From the NCBI RefSeq assembly GCF_036227265.1, contig NZ_CP109446.1, positions 2,865,501 through 2,929,500 of the forward strand: a stretch of 64,000 nt of DNA, written 5' to 3'. Source of the DNA: Streptomyces sp. NBC_01476 (GTDB lineage Bacteria > Actinomycetota > Actinomycetes > Streptomycetales > Streptomycetaceae). Shown in pieces: positions 9,372 to 18,552 of this stretch. The first letter of the stretch is position 1. Every line of letters begins with the position of its first letter. A model generated the notes under the pieces. That model worked only from the letters and a program-made list of their open reading frames with translations. It had not been told where the DNA came from and made no database searches. The position numbers and the translations under genes were made by a program.

Positions 9372-9408
9372 TCGTCAGTCTGACGAAATCAGGGGTAGCA
9401 TCCTGGCC
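9372..9408 (+). promoter_or_regulatory. pncB promoter with 15-bp palindrome
   Basis: TCGTCAGTCTGACGA (9372-9386) is a perfect 7+1+7 palindrome covering the expected -35 area. TAGCAT at 9396-9401 is a good -10. The pncB ATG is at 9409, seven bases past the -10, so the transcript is probably leaderless. The palindrome is a candidate operator, for example for an NAD-responsive repressor, but the regulator is not identified. Confidence 0.55.
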
Positions 9409-10737
9409 ATGAGCACAGCAGACCTGGGACTGCCGGTGGACGTGCCGTCCACCGCACTGTTCACCGACCGGTACGAGCTGACGATGCTGCAGGCGGCCCT
9501 GCGCAGCGGCGCCGCGCACCGCCGGTCGGTCTTCGAGACCTTCACCCGCCGGCTGCCGGAGGGCCGCAGGTACGGCGTGGTGGCGGGCACCGGCCGGGTG
9601 CTGGACGCGGTGGAGAACTTCCGCTTCGACCGGCCCGTGCTGGACTTCCTCTCCCGTGCGGGCGTGGTGGACGACGCCACCTTGGACTATCTGGCGGACT
9701 TCCGCTTCACCGGGGACATCTGGGGCTACCCCGAGGGCGAGGTGTACTTCCCCGGTTCGCCGATCCTGCGGGTCGAGGGCACCTTCGCCGAGGCGGTGGT
9801 GCTGGAGACGGTGGTGCTGTCGATCCTCAACCACGACTCGGCCATCGCGGCGGCGGCCTCCCGGATGGCGGTGGCGGCCGGCGGCCGGCCGCTGATGGAG
9901 ATGGGGGCCCGCCGCACCCACGAGCTGGCCGCGGTGGCCGCCTCGCGGGCCGCGTACATCGGCGGGTTCCGCTCCTCGTCCAACCTGGCGGCCGGTTTCC
10001 GCTACGGGCTGCCCACCATCGGGACCAGCGCGCACGCGTTCACCCTGCTGCACGACACCGAGAAGGACGCCTTCACCGCCCAGGTGGAGTCCCTCGGCCG
10101 CGACACCACGCTGCTGGTCGACACCTACGACGTGGCCACGGCGGTCCGCACCGCGGTCGAGGTCGCCGGGCCCGAGCTGGGGTCGGTCCGCATCGACTCC
10201 GGTGACCTGCTGCTCCTCGCCCACCGGGTGCGGCAGCAGCTGGACGACCTGGGCGCGAAGGACACCCGGATCGTGGTCACCTCGGACCTGGACGAGTACG
10301 CGATCGCCTCGCTGGCGGCGGCGCCGGTGGACGCGTACGGGGTCGGTACGTCGCTGGTGACCGGCAGTGGGCACCCGACGTGCTCGATGGTCTACAAGCT
10401 GGTGGCCCGCTCCTCCTCCGACGACCCGGACTCGCCGCTGGTCGCGGTGGCGAAGAAGTCGATGGGCGGGAAGACGAGTGTCGGCGGGCGCAAGTGGGCG
10501 GCGCGGCGGCTCGACGCGGAGGGGGTCGCCGAGGCGGAGGTCATCGGCACGGGGGAGGTGCCGGCGGATCTCGTCGACCGGCTCCTGCTGGTGCCGCTCG
10601 TCCGGGGTGGCGTGGTGGTCGGCCGCGAGCCGCTCGACGCGGCGCGCGACCGGCATGTGGCCGCGCGCGGGGGGCTTCCGCTCTCCGCGACCCAGCTCTC
10701 CCGCGGCGAACCGGCCCTCCCCGTCGAGTACCGCTGA
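9409..10737 (+). CDS. pncB: Nicotinate phosphoribosyltransferase
   Basis: A 442-residue enzyme converting nicotinate plus PRPP to nicotinate mononucleotide in the Preiss-Handler NAD salvage route. It opens with [19 protein letters not shown], contains [20 protein letters not shown] and [22 protein letters not shown] around the active site, and has [17 protein letters not shown] in the phosphoribosyl-binding barrel. Start at the ATG at 9409, just after a TAGCAT -10 box. The nicotinamidase gene follows on the same strand about 390 bp downstream, supplying the substrate. Confidence 0.95.
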   Translation: MSTADLGLPVDVPSTALFTDRYELTMLQAALRSGAAHRRSVFETFTRRLPEGRRYGVVAGTGRVLDAVENFRFDRPVLDFLSRAGVVDDATLDYLADFRFTGDIWGYPEGEVYFPGSPILRVEGTFAEAVVLETVVLSILNHDSAIAAAASRMAVAAGGRPLMEMGARRTHELAAVAASRAAYIGGFRSSSNLAAGFRYGLPTIGTSAHAFTLLHDTEKDAFTAQVESLGRDTTLLVDTYDVATAVRTAVEVAGPELGSVRIDSGDLLLLAHRVRQQLDDLGAKDTRIVVTSDLDEYAIASLAAAPVDAYGVGTSLVTGSGHPTCSMVYKLVARSSSDDPDSPLVAVAKKSMGGKTSVGGRKWAARRLDAEGVAEAEVIGTGEVPADLVDRLLLVPLVRGGVVVGREPLDAARDRHVAARGGLPLSATQLSRGEPALPVEYR

Positions 10738-10800
10738 CGCCCTGCCTGGCCCGTCCGTCCTGCCCCTCCCGGCCGCCCCCGGACCACCCGCCCGGCACGT

Positions 10801-11029
10801 GGTTGCTCGCGCAGTTCCTCCCCCAGACTTCGTCCGGGGGTGCCCCCAGCGCCCCTGACGGGGCACGTTCCCCCTGGGGCAAGGGAAGTCGCGCCCCAAA
10901 GGGGCGCGAGGAACTGCGCGACAAGCCACGACGGCGCAGCACCCGACAGACAACGGTCGGTACCCCCAAGGGGCGCGAGGAACTGCGCGACGAGCCACGA
11001 CGGGGCGGCAGCCGACAGGCAAGGGTCGG
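10801..11029. repeat. Streptomyces-type intergenic repeats between pncB and pncA
   Basis: Two direct copies of a ~66-bp unit (about 10894-10960 and 10963-11029) share GGGGCGCGAGGAACTGCGCG followed by ACGAGCCACGACGG-like sequence. An inverted partial copy (TTGCTCGCGCAGTTCCTC) lies at 10803-10820. Such CGCGAGGAACTGCGCGAC elements are scattered in Streptomyces intergenic regions and can form long stem-loops. Apart from these repeats the 389-bp gap 10738-11126 holds nothing recognisable. Confidence 0.75.
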
Positions 11030-11126
11030 ACCCCGAGGGGGTGTGGGGCGGTGTCCCACTTCCCGGTGCGGGGCGGAGCCAATACGCTCGGTACCCCCAC
11101 CCCACCCCATCCGCCGGAAGGGCAAA

Positions 11127-11714
11127 ATGCACCGCGCACTCATCGTCGTCGACGTGCAGAACGACTTCTGCGAGGGCGGCAGCCTCGCGGTGACCGGCGG
11201 GTCCGACGTGGCCGCCGCGATCACCGACCTGATCGGCGACTCCGCGGGCGCGTACCGCCACGTGGTGGCCACCCGCGACCACCACATCGACCCCGGCCCG
11301 CACTTCTCCGCGCACCCGGACTACGTCGCCTCCTGGCCCGTGCACTGCGTCGCCGGCACCGAGGGCGTCGGGTTCCACCCGAACTTCGCCCCTGCCGTCG
11401 CCTCCGGCGCGGTGGACGCGGTCTTCTCCAAGGGCGAGCACGCCGCGGCCTACAGCGGCTTCGAGGGCCACGACGAGAACGGCGGCCTGCTCGCCGACTG
11501 GCTGCGGGAGCGGCAGGTCACCGAGGTGGACGTGGTGGGCATCGCCACCGACCACTGCGTGCGCGCCACCGCGCTGGACTCGGCCCGGGCCGGCTTCGCC
11601 ACCCGGGTGCTGCTCGACCTGACCGCCGGGGTGGCCGCCGACAGCACCGAGCGGGCGCTGACCGAGCTGCGGGAGGCCGGCGTGGAGCTCTCCGGCAAGC
11701 CGGCCGTGGCCTGA
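11127..11714 (+). CDS. pncA: Nicotinamidase (isochorismatase-fold)
   Basis: A 195-residue cysteine hydrolase. [19 protein letters not shown] carries the catalytic Asp, and the segments [13 protein letters not shown] and [20 protein letters not shown] provide the metal-binding histidines and the nucleophilic cysteine (TDHCV). It deaminates nicotinamide to nicotinate, feeding PncB encoded just upstream. Start at the ATG at 11127; a longer in-frame frame is ignored because the family begins with this strand. Length is typical of nicotinamidases. Confidence 0.92.
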   Translation: MHRALIVVDVQNDFCEGGSLAVTGGSDVAAAITDLIGDSAGAYRHVVATRDHHIDPGPHFSAHPDYVASWPVHCVAGTEGVGFHPNFAPAVASGAVDAVFSKGEHAAAYSGFEGHDENGGLLADWLRERQVTEVDVVGIATDHCVRATALDSARAGFATRVLLDLTAGVAADSTERALTELREAGVELSGKPAVA

Positions 11715-11739
11715 GACGCAGGGCCCGCCAGGGCCCGGC

Positions 11740-12054
11740 CTACGCCCGGCGCGCCGGGCGGCTCAGCGCCGAGATCGGATGCCACGGCTCGCCGGTCCGC
11801 GCGTGGTAATCGCGCCAGATGAGGCCGTCCGGGTGGTGCAGTACCGCGGTGGCCTCGTCCGGGGTGGGCGGCTCCGCGTTGCCGGAGAGCCGGGCGCCGC
11901 GGAAGCCGAGGTTGCTGAGCCGGGTGAGCGCCCGCTGGCGGTTCAGGGCGTGCACCACCACCCGCACGGTGTGCTCGGCGCAGGCCGGATCGGGCACGGC
12001 CAGTGCGACGACGACCGTGCCGCCCGGGAGTCTGATGAATCCGCCTGCGGCCAT
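11740..12054 (-). CDS. Conserved hypothetical protein
   Basis: A 104-residue basic soluble protein of unknown function, opening with MAAGGFIRLPGGTVVVALAVP. It has an internal segment VRVVVHALNRQRALTRLSNLG and a C-terminal WRDYHARTGEPWHPISAL. No signal peptide, membrane span or known motif is seen. The ATG at 12052-12054 is a reasonable start, though a GTG two codons upstream and a longer frame are possible. It is convergent with pncA and lies downstream of the M6 protease gene. I recall similar proteins at this position in other Streptomyces. Confidence 0.65.
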   Translation of the reverse strand: MAAGGFIRLPGGTVVVALAVPDPACAEHTVRVVVHALNRQRALTRLSNLGFRGARLSGNAEPPTPDEATAVLHHPDGLIWRDYHARTGEPWHPISALSRPARRA

Positions 12055-12175
12055 GCTCACATCATTGGCGGTCCGGCCGCCGCCCACCAGAGGGCGACGG
12101 CCGAACACACCGTCTTCGCAGGTCAGACCCTATGTGCGGATAATCACCAGATCATCGCCGGTGATCATCGGGTCC

Positions 12176-14587
12176 TCACCGGTGCGCCTTGCTCACCAGC
12201 AGGGTGATCGTGCTGCCGTCCAGCGGCTCGCTCACGATCGTGATGCGGGTGTTGGTGTCCGGCACCTTCACGCTGCCGGTCGGGTTGGCGCTGTCCCAGT
12301 ACGAGCCGTAGTGGTCGTCGAAGAACGGCACCCCGAGCTTGGGGCTGATCCTGGCGGCCACTCCGTCGTTGTGCAGCGTGAAGCCGTCCGTCGGGTACCA
12401 GCTGAACGTGGCGTCGTACGACTGCACCCGGTTACGGATGATCTTGCCGTTCGACCACTTCTCCGCCTTGGGGTGCGCGTCGACCGGCAGGATCTCCCCG
12501 GCGCCCGGGTGGATGCCCACGTTGTTGTCGGACTGCGAGGTGTCCCAGAGCCAGATCTGCAGACCGTTCTGGTACGGGTAGTGCTCGACCCAGTCCGGCC
12601 GGGTGCTGGTCCAGCCGAAGTTGTACGGGCCGGTCTTCAGCGTCTTGTCGTAGGAGACGTACTGCCGGTTCTCCGCGATGTAGTACTGCGGGTAGTCGCT
12701 GGTGAACGACCCGCCGATCCGGGAGAAGCCCTTGGCGGTCCAGCCGTTGTCGTCGGTCTCGGCGCCGTCGCTGAGCACGCTCCGGCCGTCGGCGGTGATG
12801 GTGATCGCGTCGGCCGCGAAGCCCATCTGCGCCACCCCGCCGTCGGTGAGGTAGCGGAAGCGCAGCTGGATCTGCTGACCCGCGTAGGCGTCCAGCGGGT
12901 AGGCGAGGTCCTCGTACGCGCCGGAGGTGCCGGTCAGCGCCGGGTTGTCGCCGCCGTCACGCGGGATGCTCCGGCCGTCCGCGGTGCCGTCCAGGAAGTT
13001 CCAGTTGGCGCCGCCGTCGGTGGAGACCTCGGCGTAGAGGTAGTCGTAGTCCTCCTCGATGTCCCACCAGCCCTTGAGGTTCAAGGACGCGGTGGAGGCA
13101 CCGGTGAGGTCGACCGAGCGGGTCAGGGTGTTCGACAGGTTGTCGCCGCTGCCGCTCCACCACTGCTTGCTGCCCTCGGCGGGCGTGACGACGGTGGTGG
13201 TGACCGCCTTGTCCGGCAGCTGGACGACCAGTGCCTGCTTGTCCTTGGTGTTGTACGCGGCGACGCCCAGCTTGGTGGTGGAGGTCTTGGCCGCCTTGAC
13301 GGTGGCGTAGTTCAGCCAGCCGAGCTGCAGCTTGTCCCAGGCGGTCAGGTCGTCCGGCAGGTCGCCGATCGCGTCCTTGCCGGTACCCGACCAGGAGCCG
13401 TCGGACATCAGGGACCAGTACGCGACACCGGACTCACCGGCGCCGGTGGTGTCGTACTCGTCGGGCAGGCCCAGGTCGTGACCGTACTCGTGGGCGAAGA
13501 CACCAAGGCCGCCGTTCTCCGGCTGCAGGGTGTAGTCGCCGATCCAGATGCCGGTGGTGCCGATCTGGGTGCCGCCGGCCTTGTTGTCCGCCGGGCCGGT
13601 CTTGCCCGCGTCGGTGCCGTAGGCGTACCAGCGGTGCGCCCACAGGGCGTCCTCGGCCTGCGCGCCGCCGCCCGCGGACTCGTCCTCGCCGGCGTGCACG
13701 ATCTGGAAGTGGTCGATGTAACCGTCGGGCTCGTTGAAGTTGCCGTCGCCGTCGTAGTCGTAACGGTCCCACTGGTCGTACGCCGACAGGTCCGCCTTGA
13801 TCTGCGCGTCGGTGCGGCCCTGCGCCTTCTGGTCGTTGACAAACGCGGTGGTGGCGTCGCGGATCAGGTCCCAGGCGGTGGAGCAGGTGCTGGAACCGCA
13901 CCAGTTGGAGCCGTAACGGGCCTCGTTCCACGGCACCTTGACCCAGGCGGAGACCTCACCGTCGACCGAGTAGCGGCCCGAGGACTGCTTCTCGTAGTAC
14001 TTCGCGAGGGATTCCTTCTTCGCGTCGTGCGAGAAGTAGAGGTCCTGGAAGTGCTGCTCGTTGTAATCGGCCTGCCAGGCGGTGCTGTTGTCGTTCTTCC
14101 GGTCCGGCTTGGCGATGGTGTTGTGCGCCGGGCCGGGGGTGCCGCCGAACTTGGTGACGGGCGGCTGGGGCCCGTCCGGGCCGTCCGGGTCGTAGGTGGT
14201 GGTGCTGTCCACCTGGTCGCCGAACTCGGCGAGAATCGTGAAGATCTTGTCGGTCTTCTCCCGGTCCAGCTCGACGTATTTGCTCTTCTTGCCCTTGCCG
14301 CCGCCGAGTTGGACCACCTTCGACGCGCCGCGCTGCTGGACCGTGGCATCGCCGGAGACGACCTGCTGAAGGGCGGCGGAGTGCTCCGCCGCCTGCTTCT
14401 CGCTGAACGGACCCGGCAGGTTGTGTGCCTGCTGCGCCTGGCTGGTCGCCGGGTCGGACGCCACCGCCGGGGTGGGCGACGCGGGCGTGGCCGCGTGCGC
14501 CCCGGCGGCGGTGACCGCGGGTACGCCCAGCACGGCTATCGCGAGAGCCAGGGCGGCGGGTTTGGTGATCCTCCGCTGTATTTTCAA
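12176..14587 (-). CDS. Secreted M6-family (immune inhibitor A-like) metalloprotease
   Basis: An ~803-residue secreted protein. A signal peptide (KIQRRITKPAALALAIAVLG...AGAHA) is followed by a propeptide and a zinc-protease domain with the extended HExxH site HEYGHDLGLPDEYD and the later Met-turn region WSLMSDGSWSG. C-terminal beta-sandwich repeats contain SLNLKGWWDIEEDYDYLYAEVS. M6 peptidases degrade extracellular proteins. I favour the TTG start at 14585-14587 because GGGGAGG lies nine bases before it; the ATG at 14615-14617 has no clear ribosome-binding site and would add ten residues. Many Asp/Gly segments (YDYDGDGNFNEPDGY) look calcium-binding. Confidence 0.93.
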   Translation of the reverse strand: MKIQRRITKPAALALAIAVLGVPAVTAAGAHAATPASPTPAVASDPATSQAQQAHNLPGPFSEKQAAEHSAALQQVVSGDATVQQRGASKVVQLGGGKGKKSKYVELDREKTDKIFTILAEFGDQVDSTTTYDPDGPDGPQPPVTKFGGTPGPAHNTIAKPDRKNDNSTAWQADYNEQHFQDLYFSHDAKKESLAKYYEKQSSGRYSVDGEVSAWVKVPWNEARYGSNWCGSSTCSTAWDLIRDATTAFVNDQKAQGRTDAQIKADLSAYDQWDRYDYDGDGNFNEPDGYIDHFQIVHAGEDESAGGGAQAEDALWAHRWYAYGTDAGKTGPADNKAGGTQIGTTGIWIGDYTLQPENGGLGVFAHEYGHDLGLPDEYDTTGAGESGVAYWSLMSDGSWSGTGKDAIGDLPDDLTAWDKLQLGWLNYATVKAAKTSTTKLGVAAYNTKDKQALVVQLPDKAVTTTVVTPAEGSKQWWSGSGDNLSNTLTRSVDLTGASTASLNLKGWWDIEEDYDYLYAEVSTDGGANWNFLDGTADGRSIPRDGGDNPALTGTSGAYEDLAYPLDAYAGQQIQLRFRYLTDGGVAQMGFAADAITITADGRSVLSDGAETDDNGWTAKGFSRIGGSFTSDYPQYYIAENRQYVSYDKTLKTGPYNFGWTSTRPDWVEHYPYQNGLQIWLWDTSQSDNNVGIHPGAGEILPVDAHPKAEKWSNGKIIRNRVQSYDATFSWYPTDGFTLHNDGVAARISPKLGVPFFDDHYGSYWDSANPTGSVKVPDTNTRITIVSEPLDGSTITLLVSKAHR

Positions 14588-14891
14588 GATCCTTGACCTC
14601 CCCTTGGGAAAGGCCATTGCATCGGAGTGGCGAAGGAAAAAACAGATCTTGACTTGGGCATGGCACGCCAGTACGTTTGCCGGTTTCCCCGCTCCGCTCA
14701 GCGGACACACAGACAACAGCACTGCCACGGACCGCTGTTGCTCGGTCACGCGTGCGACCCCCGTGCGCCCCCGTGTGCACCGCACCGGTGGTAAGGCGGT
14801 GCTTACCCGGTGTCAGGCGCGGGCATGCCGAACCGTAGAGTCATCCCGAGCGTGCCCCCGCTTTCGACGTACCCGAGGACGGATTCCCCCG
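14588..14891. promoter_or_regulatory. Divergent promoter region between M6 protease and small membrane protein
   Basis: A 304-bp gap between divergent genes. An inverted repeat at 14781-14811 pairs CACCGGTGGTAAG with CTTACCCGGTG around a GCGGTG spacer. It is a candidate operator in the middle of the gap. TAGAGT at 14836-14841 could be a -10 for the + strand gene. No further signal was seen. Confidence 0.35.
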
Positions 14892-15191
14892 ATGCCACGT
14901 CCTACGAACGCGCAAGTCGCCTATGGAACACTGACCGTTGTCCTCTTCACCCTGGTGGTGCTGCTGCTCACCGACGCCCGCTCGGGCGCCGCGGTGGTGG
15001 CGGTCGCCGCGGGCGGACTGGTACTCGGTCTGCTGGTCGCGACGGGGATGGCGGCGAGCAGCCGCAGGACCCCCGCCGCTGCCGCCCGGCCCGCCACCGC
15101 TCCCCTGACCTCCGCGGCCGCGGTGCCCAGGGCGCGGGTGCGCACCGGCGCCGCCGCGCAGCGGGTGCGCGAGCACTCCCTGCGGCGCTGA
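14892..15191 (+). CDS. Small two-span membrane protein
   Basis: A 99-residue protein with two adjacent hydrophobic helices (VAYGTLTVVLFTLVVLLL and AAVVAVAAGGLVLGLLVATG) and a cytoplasmic Ala/Arg-rich tail. No family was recognised. The predicted topology is both termini on the same side. It is transcribed away from the M6 protease and converges on the RDD genes. Confidence 0.65.
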   Translation: MPRPTNAQVAYGTLTVVLFTLVVLLLTDARSGAAVVAVAAGGLVLGLLVATGMAASSRRTPAAAARPATAPLTSAAAVPRARVRTGAAAQRVREHSLRR

Positions 15192-15243
15192 CCACCGGGC
15201 CCGCACCCCGGGCCACCGGAGGGCGGATCGTCCGGACCACGCG

Positions 15244-15711
15244 TCAGACGGCGGCCACGACCACGGTCTTGGCCGCTTTGTCGTGCAGGCACTGCCGGAA
15301 GGGCCTGTCCCAGGTGCACCAGAGCGAGTCGAGCAGCCAGAAGAGCGGGCCGACCGCGATCACCAGCAGCACCCCGGGCAGCGCGTAGACCGCCGCCCGC
15401 GTCCACCCGGTCCTGCTGGGCACCGCGCCGTCGGCCAGCTGCGCCACCCGGATGCCCAGCGCCATCTTGCCCAGCGTCTGCCCGCGGGCAGCCGTCATGG
15501 CGCCCTCGTAGGCGAAGTACAGCACGAAGACCAGCGCGGTCAGCAGCACGTCGCCGGCGTAGGAGTAGTCCTCCGGGTCGGTCGGCCCGGCCACCGCGGT
15601 GGCCAGCAGCAGGTCGATCCCGATCAGCACCAGCGTGTCGATCACCCGGGCCAGGAAGCGGCTGCCGAGCCGCGCGAGCGGGGGCATACCGTACGGTCGG
15701 TCAGCACTCAT
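15244..15711 (-). CDS. RDD-family membrane protein (copy 1)
   Basis: A 155-residue membrane protein. The RDD signature is ARLGSRFLARVIDTLVLIGIDL in the first helix, followed by GQTLGKMALGIRV and a third span. It ends with WDRPFRQCLHDKAAKTVVV. RDD proteins have been proposed to act in ion or small-molecule transport, but no function is established. It is the last of three consecutive RDD genes on this strand that share the same C-terminal motif. Confidence 0.88.
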   Translation of the reverse strand: MSADRPYGMPPLARLGSRFLARVIDTLVLIGIDLLLATAVAGPTDPEDYSYAGDVLLTALVFVLYFAYEGAMTAARGQTLGKMALGIRVAQLADGAVPSRTGWTRAAVYALPGVLLVIAVGPLFWLLDSLWCTWDRPFRQCLHDKAAKTVVVAAV

Positions 15712-15774
15712 GACCGATGAGTCAATCAGCCATCCGGGTGGCCGTACAGACCGTGATCCGCCATCGGCCGGCCG

Positions 15775-16461
15775 TCAGACGACCTGCACCACCACGGTCT
15801 TGGCCGCCTTGTCGTGGAGGCCCTGTTTGTACGGCTTGTCAAAGGCGACCGTGATGCCGATGAGCAGGAACCAGACGCAGTAGCAGCAGAAGACCGGCAC
15901 CCACAGCACCGCCGCGCGCAGTGCGGCGGCGTTGGAGGTGGGGATGTCGCCGTCGGCCAGCATCGCGGTCCGCAGCCCCATCGCCCGCTTGCCCAGCGTC
16001 TGGCCGGTGGACCGGGTCATCAGCCACTCGTAGAAGAAGCCGATGCCGGCGGTGAACACCCCGCCGACCGCCGAGCGTCCCCAGTTCACATCGCTGCCGT
16101 CCTGCATCCCGACCACCGCCCACTCCAGCAGGTAGCCGGGGATGAGCACCACCACGACGTCGACGATCCGGGCGAAGATCCGCCGGCCGGCCGGCGCCAG
16201 CGGGGGCATGCCGGCCAGCGGGTCGGGGCCGGGGCCGGGCCCCTGCGGGCCGCCGGGGTACGGATCGCCGCCGAACGGGTCCTGCGGGCCGCGGCCGTAC
16301 GGGTCCTGTCCGAAGCCGCCGTCGCCGGGCGGCGGAGCACCGTGGGGGCCGCCCTGACCGTACGGGCCGCCGTCGCCGGGCGGCGGGTTGCCGTACGGGT
16401 TGCCCGGCGGCTTGGCGAACGGGTCGTCAGGGGAACCGGGGCCCGGCTGATCGGAACTCAT
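15775..16461 (-). CDS. RDD-family membrane protein with Pro/Gly-rich N-terminus (copy 2)
   Basis: A 228-residue protein. The first ~90 residues are a Gly/Pro/Tyr-rich disordered region (PGNPYGNPPPGDGGPYGQGG), followed by an RDD domain (PAGRRIFARIVDVVVVLIPG, then TGQTLGKRAMGLRT) and the closing motif FDKPYKQGLHDKAAKTVVV. The charged, proline-rich N-terminus is predicted cytosolic. It is middle in the three-gene RDD cluster, 60-80 bp from both neighbours, consistent with an operon. Confidence 0.88.
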   Translation of the reverse strand: MSSDQPGPGSPDDPFAKPPGNPYGNPPPGDGGPYGQGGPHGAPPPGDGGFGQDPYGRGPQDPFGGDPYPGGPQGPGPGPDPLAGMPPLAPAGRRIFARIVDVVVVLIPGYLLEWAVVGMQDGSDVNWGRSAVGGVFTAGIGFFYEWLMTRSTGQTLGKRAMGLRTAMLADGDIPTSNAAALRAAVLWVPVFCCYCVWFLLIGITVAFDKPYKQGLHDKAAKTVVVQVV

Positions 16462-16542
16462 GTCCCGAGTCAAACCCGCGGTTGCCGGCGGCGCCCGCCG
16501 TCGCGACCCGTTCGGGGTATGGCGGCGAGCCCGGCCGGCCGG

Positions 16543-17811
16543 TCAGCCGCCGGCCACGAAGGTGTGGGCCGCCTTGTCGTGCCAGCACTGCTTCCACGGC
16601 CGGTCGAAGAGACACCACAGCACCCCGGCGACGCCGATGACCAGCAGATCGAGCAGCACATACGTCAGCCAGCGGCGCAGACTCGCGCCGAAGCCGGGCG
16701 GCTGCTGCGCCTCGATGTCCAGCACGTGCAGGCCGACCAGCTTCTTGCCCAGCGTCCGGCCCCACTTGGCGGTGGGCAGCACCTCCAGGAGCAGCCCGGC
16801 CAGCACCGCCACCACCAGCACCGCGCCCAACTGCGTGCCGGTGGTGCCGTCGATGAGCCACACCTTGACCGTCTCACCGGTCAGCTTCGCCGCGTCCACC
16901 TTGTCCTTGGCGTGGTGGTAGGCGGCGCTGCCGAGCGGTACGGCCGCGGCGCCGACCACCACGGCTGCCACCACCGTGTCGATCACCCGGGCGGCGAACC
17001 GCCGGACCAGCCCGCCGGGCCGCTCCTGGCTGAGCGCGCTCGCGAACGGGTCCGCGGCGGGGGGCCGCCAGGGGAGCACGGCGTCCGGGCGGCCCGGCCC
17101 CGGCCCCTGCCGGGCGAGGTCGTGCACCTGGGCCGCCCACGGGGGGCTGGACTGCGGTGCGGGCCGTGGCGCCGGCCGGGGCGATGGCTGTGCCGATGAC
17201 TGTGCCGATGACTGGGGCAACGGCTGGGGCAACGGCTGAGGCAACGGCTGGGGTGCCGCATGAGGTGCCGGCCGGGATGCCTGCGGCGGCACGGGCTGCT
17301 GCGGCGCGGCAGCGGGTGAGGGGGCCTGCCGCTGCCGGGCCGGCGGGGCCGGTTCCGCCGGGGCGCGGGCGCCCCAGGAGATCGGCGGCAGGTCCTGGCC
17401 CTGCTGGGCGGGTACCGGCCAGTTGGGAACGGGTGCCGCTGGTGCCGCGGGCGCCGCGGGTGACTGGGAGCGGGGCGCGGCCGGGTCCTCGTCGAGGAAC
17501 ATCGGCCCCGACTCGTCCACCGCCGGGGGACGCGGGGCCGGGGCAGGACGCGGGGCGGGGCTCGGCGGCGGAGCAGGGCTCGGCGGCGGCGGGGCCGTGC
17601 TCGCGGCCGGGCCCTGGCTCTGCGCGGGTACCACGGGAGGCGGCGGTGGCGCCGTGCCCTCCGCACCGGCCGGCCGGCTCGTACCGGGGACCCAGGCCGA
17701 ACCGTTCCAGTACCGGATGTAGTTGGGGATCGACGGGTCCGGGTAGAAGCCCGGAGCCGGCGCGGCGGAGGACGAGGAAGAACCGGAGGAGCCAGAAGTG
17801 GGTGCGCTCAT
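16543..17811 (-). CDS. DUF2510-RDD fusion membrane protein (copy 3)
   Basis: A 422-residue protein. Residues ~20-42 (GFYPDPSIPNYIRYWNGSAW) form a DUF2510 domain. A ~220-residue Pro/Ala/Gln-rich linker follows, including short repeats such as PQPLPQPLPQPLPQ. The C-terminal ~170 residues are an RDD domain (VRRFAARVIDTVVAAVVVG, then KWGRTLGKKLVGLHVLD), ending in FDRPWKQCWHDKAAHTFV. DUF2510 is a small domain common at the N-terminus of actinobacterial membrane proteins. It is first in the RDD cluster, and the function is unknown. Confidence 0.88.
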   Translation of the reverse strand: MSAPTSGSSGSSSSSAAPAPGFYPDPSIPNYIRYWNGSAWVPGTSRPAGAEGTAPPPPPVVPAQSQGPAASTAPPPPSPAPPPSPAPRPAPAPRPPAVDESGPMFLDEDPAAPRSQSPAAPAAPAAPVPNWPVPAQQGQDLPPISWGARAPAEPAPPARQRQAPSPAAAPQQPVPPQASRPAPHAAPQPLPQPLPQPLPQSSAQSSAQPSPRPAPRPAPQSSPPWAAQVHDLARQGPGPGRPDAVLPWRPPAADPFASALSQERPGGLVRRFAARVIDTVVAAVVVGAAAVPLGSAAYHHAKDKVDAAKLTGETVKVWLIDGTTGTQLGAVLVVAVLAGLLLEVLPTAKWGRTLGKKLVGLHVLDIEAQQPPGFGASLRRWLTYVLLDLLVIGVAGVLWCLFDRPWKQCWHDKAAHTFVAGG

Positions 17812-18059
17812 GGTTCACGGATTCCGTATCTGCTCGGCCGGGGGTGTGCGTCCACATCTACCAGACCTGTGGGCCCGGCGGGTCCACTCCCTGACGTCCT
17901 TACCCCCTACGCGTTGTCATGCGCCACAGGTTCTGGAAATTTGAACCACGTACCGGTAACCCGCGTAATGGTTGGAGAGGCACGCGCTCTCTCCAGGTGC
18001 AGGCCCCGCAGCGCAACCTTCCGGCAGGGGCCACCGCGCCGAGGAAAGGACGTCGACTC

Positions 18060-18539
18060 ATGCAGACCGTGGTGGAACGCGAACTCGAGATGCAGCTTGT
18101 CCTGTCGCCGGAACGCAGCATTCCGGTGCCGGCCAAGCTCGCCTACCGCACGACCGACCCCTACGCCGTGCATGTCACCTTCCATGTGGGGTCGCAGACC
18201 CCGGTGAACTGGACGTTCGCCCGCGAACTGATCGTGGAGGGGGTGTTCCGGCCGTGCGGAAACGGCGATGTGCGCATCTGGCCGACGAAGGTCAACGGCC
18301 GCAGCGTGATCTGTCTCGCGCTCAGCTCCCCCGACGGGGACGCGCTGCTGGAGGCGCCTTCCTCACCGGTGGCCTCCTGGCTGGAGCGCACCTTGCGGGT
18401 GGTCGCGCCCGGCACCGAGCACGAGCAGCTGAGCATGGACGACGGCCTGAGCCGGCTGCTCGCCCCGGCGGCCGGCGACGAGGCGTGGCTGCGCGACCCC
18501 TGCGCCGGCAAGGACGAGAACCCGGACGCCAGTGCGTGA
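18060..18539 (+). CDS. ssgG: SsgA-like sporulation/cell-division protein (SsgG-like)
   Basis: A 159-residue SALP-family protein: YRTTDPYAVHVTFHV, WTFARELIVEGVFRPCGNGDVRIWP and SPDGDALLEAP are the family blocks. SsgA-like proteins are unique to morphologically complex actinomycetes and guide septum placement and spore maturation; SsgB recruits FtsZ. Identification as SsgG rests on gene order (next to the FAD oxidase and hppD), as remembered from S. coelicolor. Start at the ATG 18060, about a dozen bases after AAAGGA. An internal Met at residue 11 is an alternative. Confidence 0.85.
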   Translation: MQTVVERELEMQLVLSPERSIPVPAKLAYRTTDPYAVHVTFHVGSQTPVNWTFARELIVEGVFRPCGNGDVRIWPTKVNGRSVICLALSSPDGDALLEAPSSPVASWLERTLRVVAPGTEHEQLSMDDGLSRLLAPAAGDEAWLRDPCAGKDENPDASA

Positions 18540-18552
18540 CGCGGGCCCCCGG

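Noticed and set aside
8962..11139. 725-residue minus-strand open frame spanning clpS, pncB and the repeats
   Set aside because: Only the last 103 codons (ClpS) are real; the rest is antisense to pncB.
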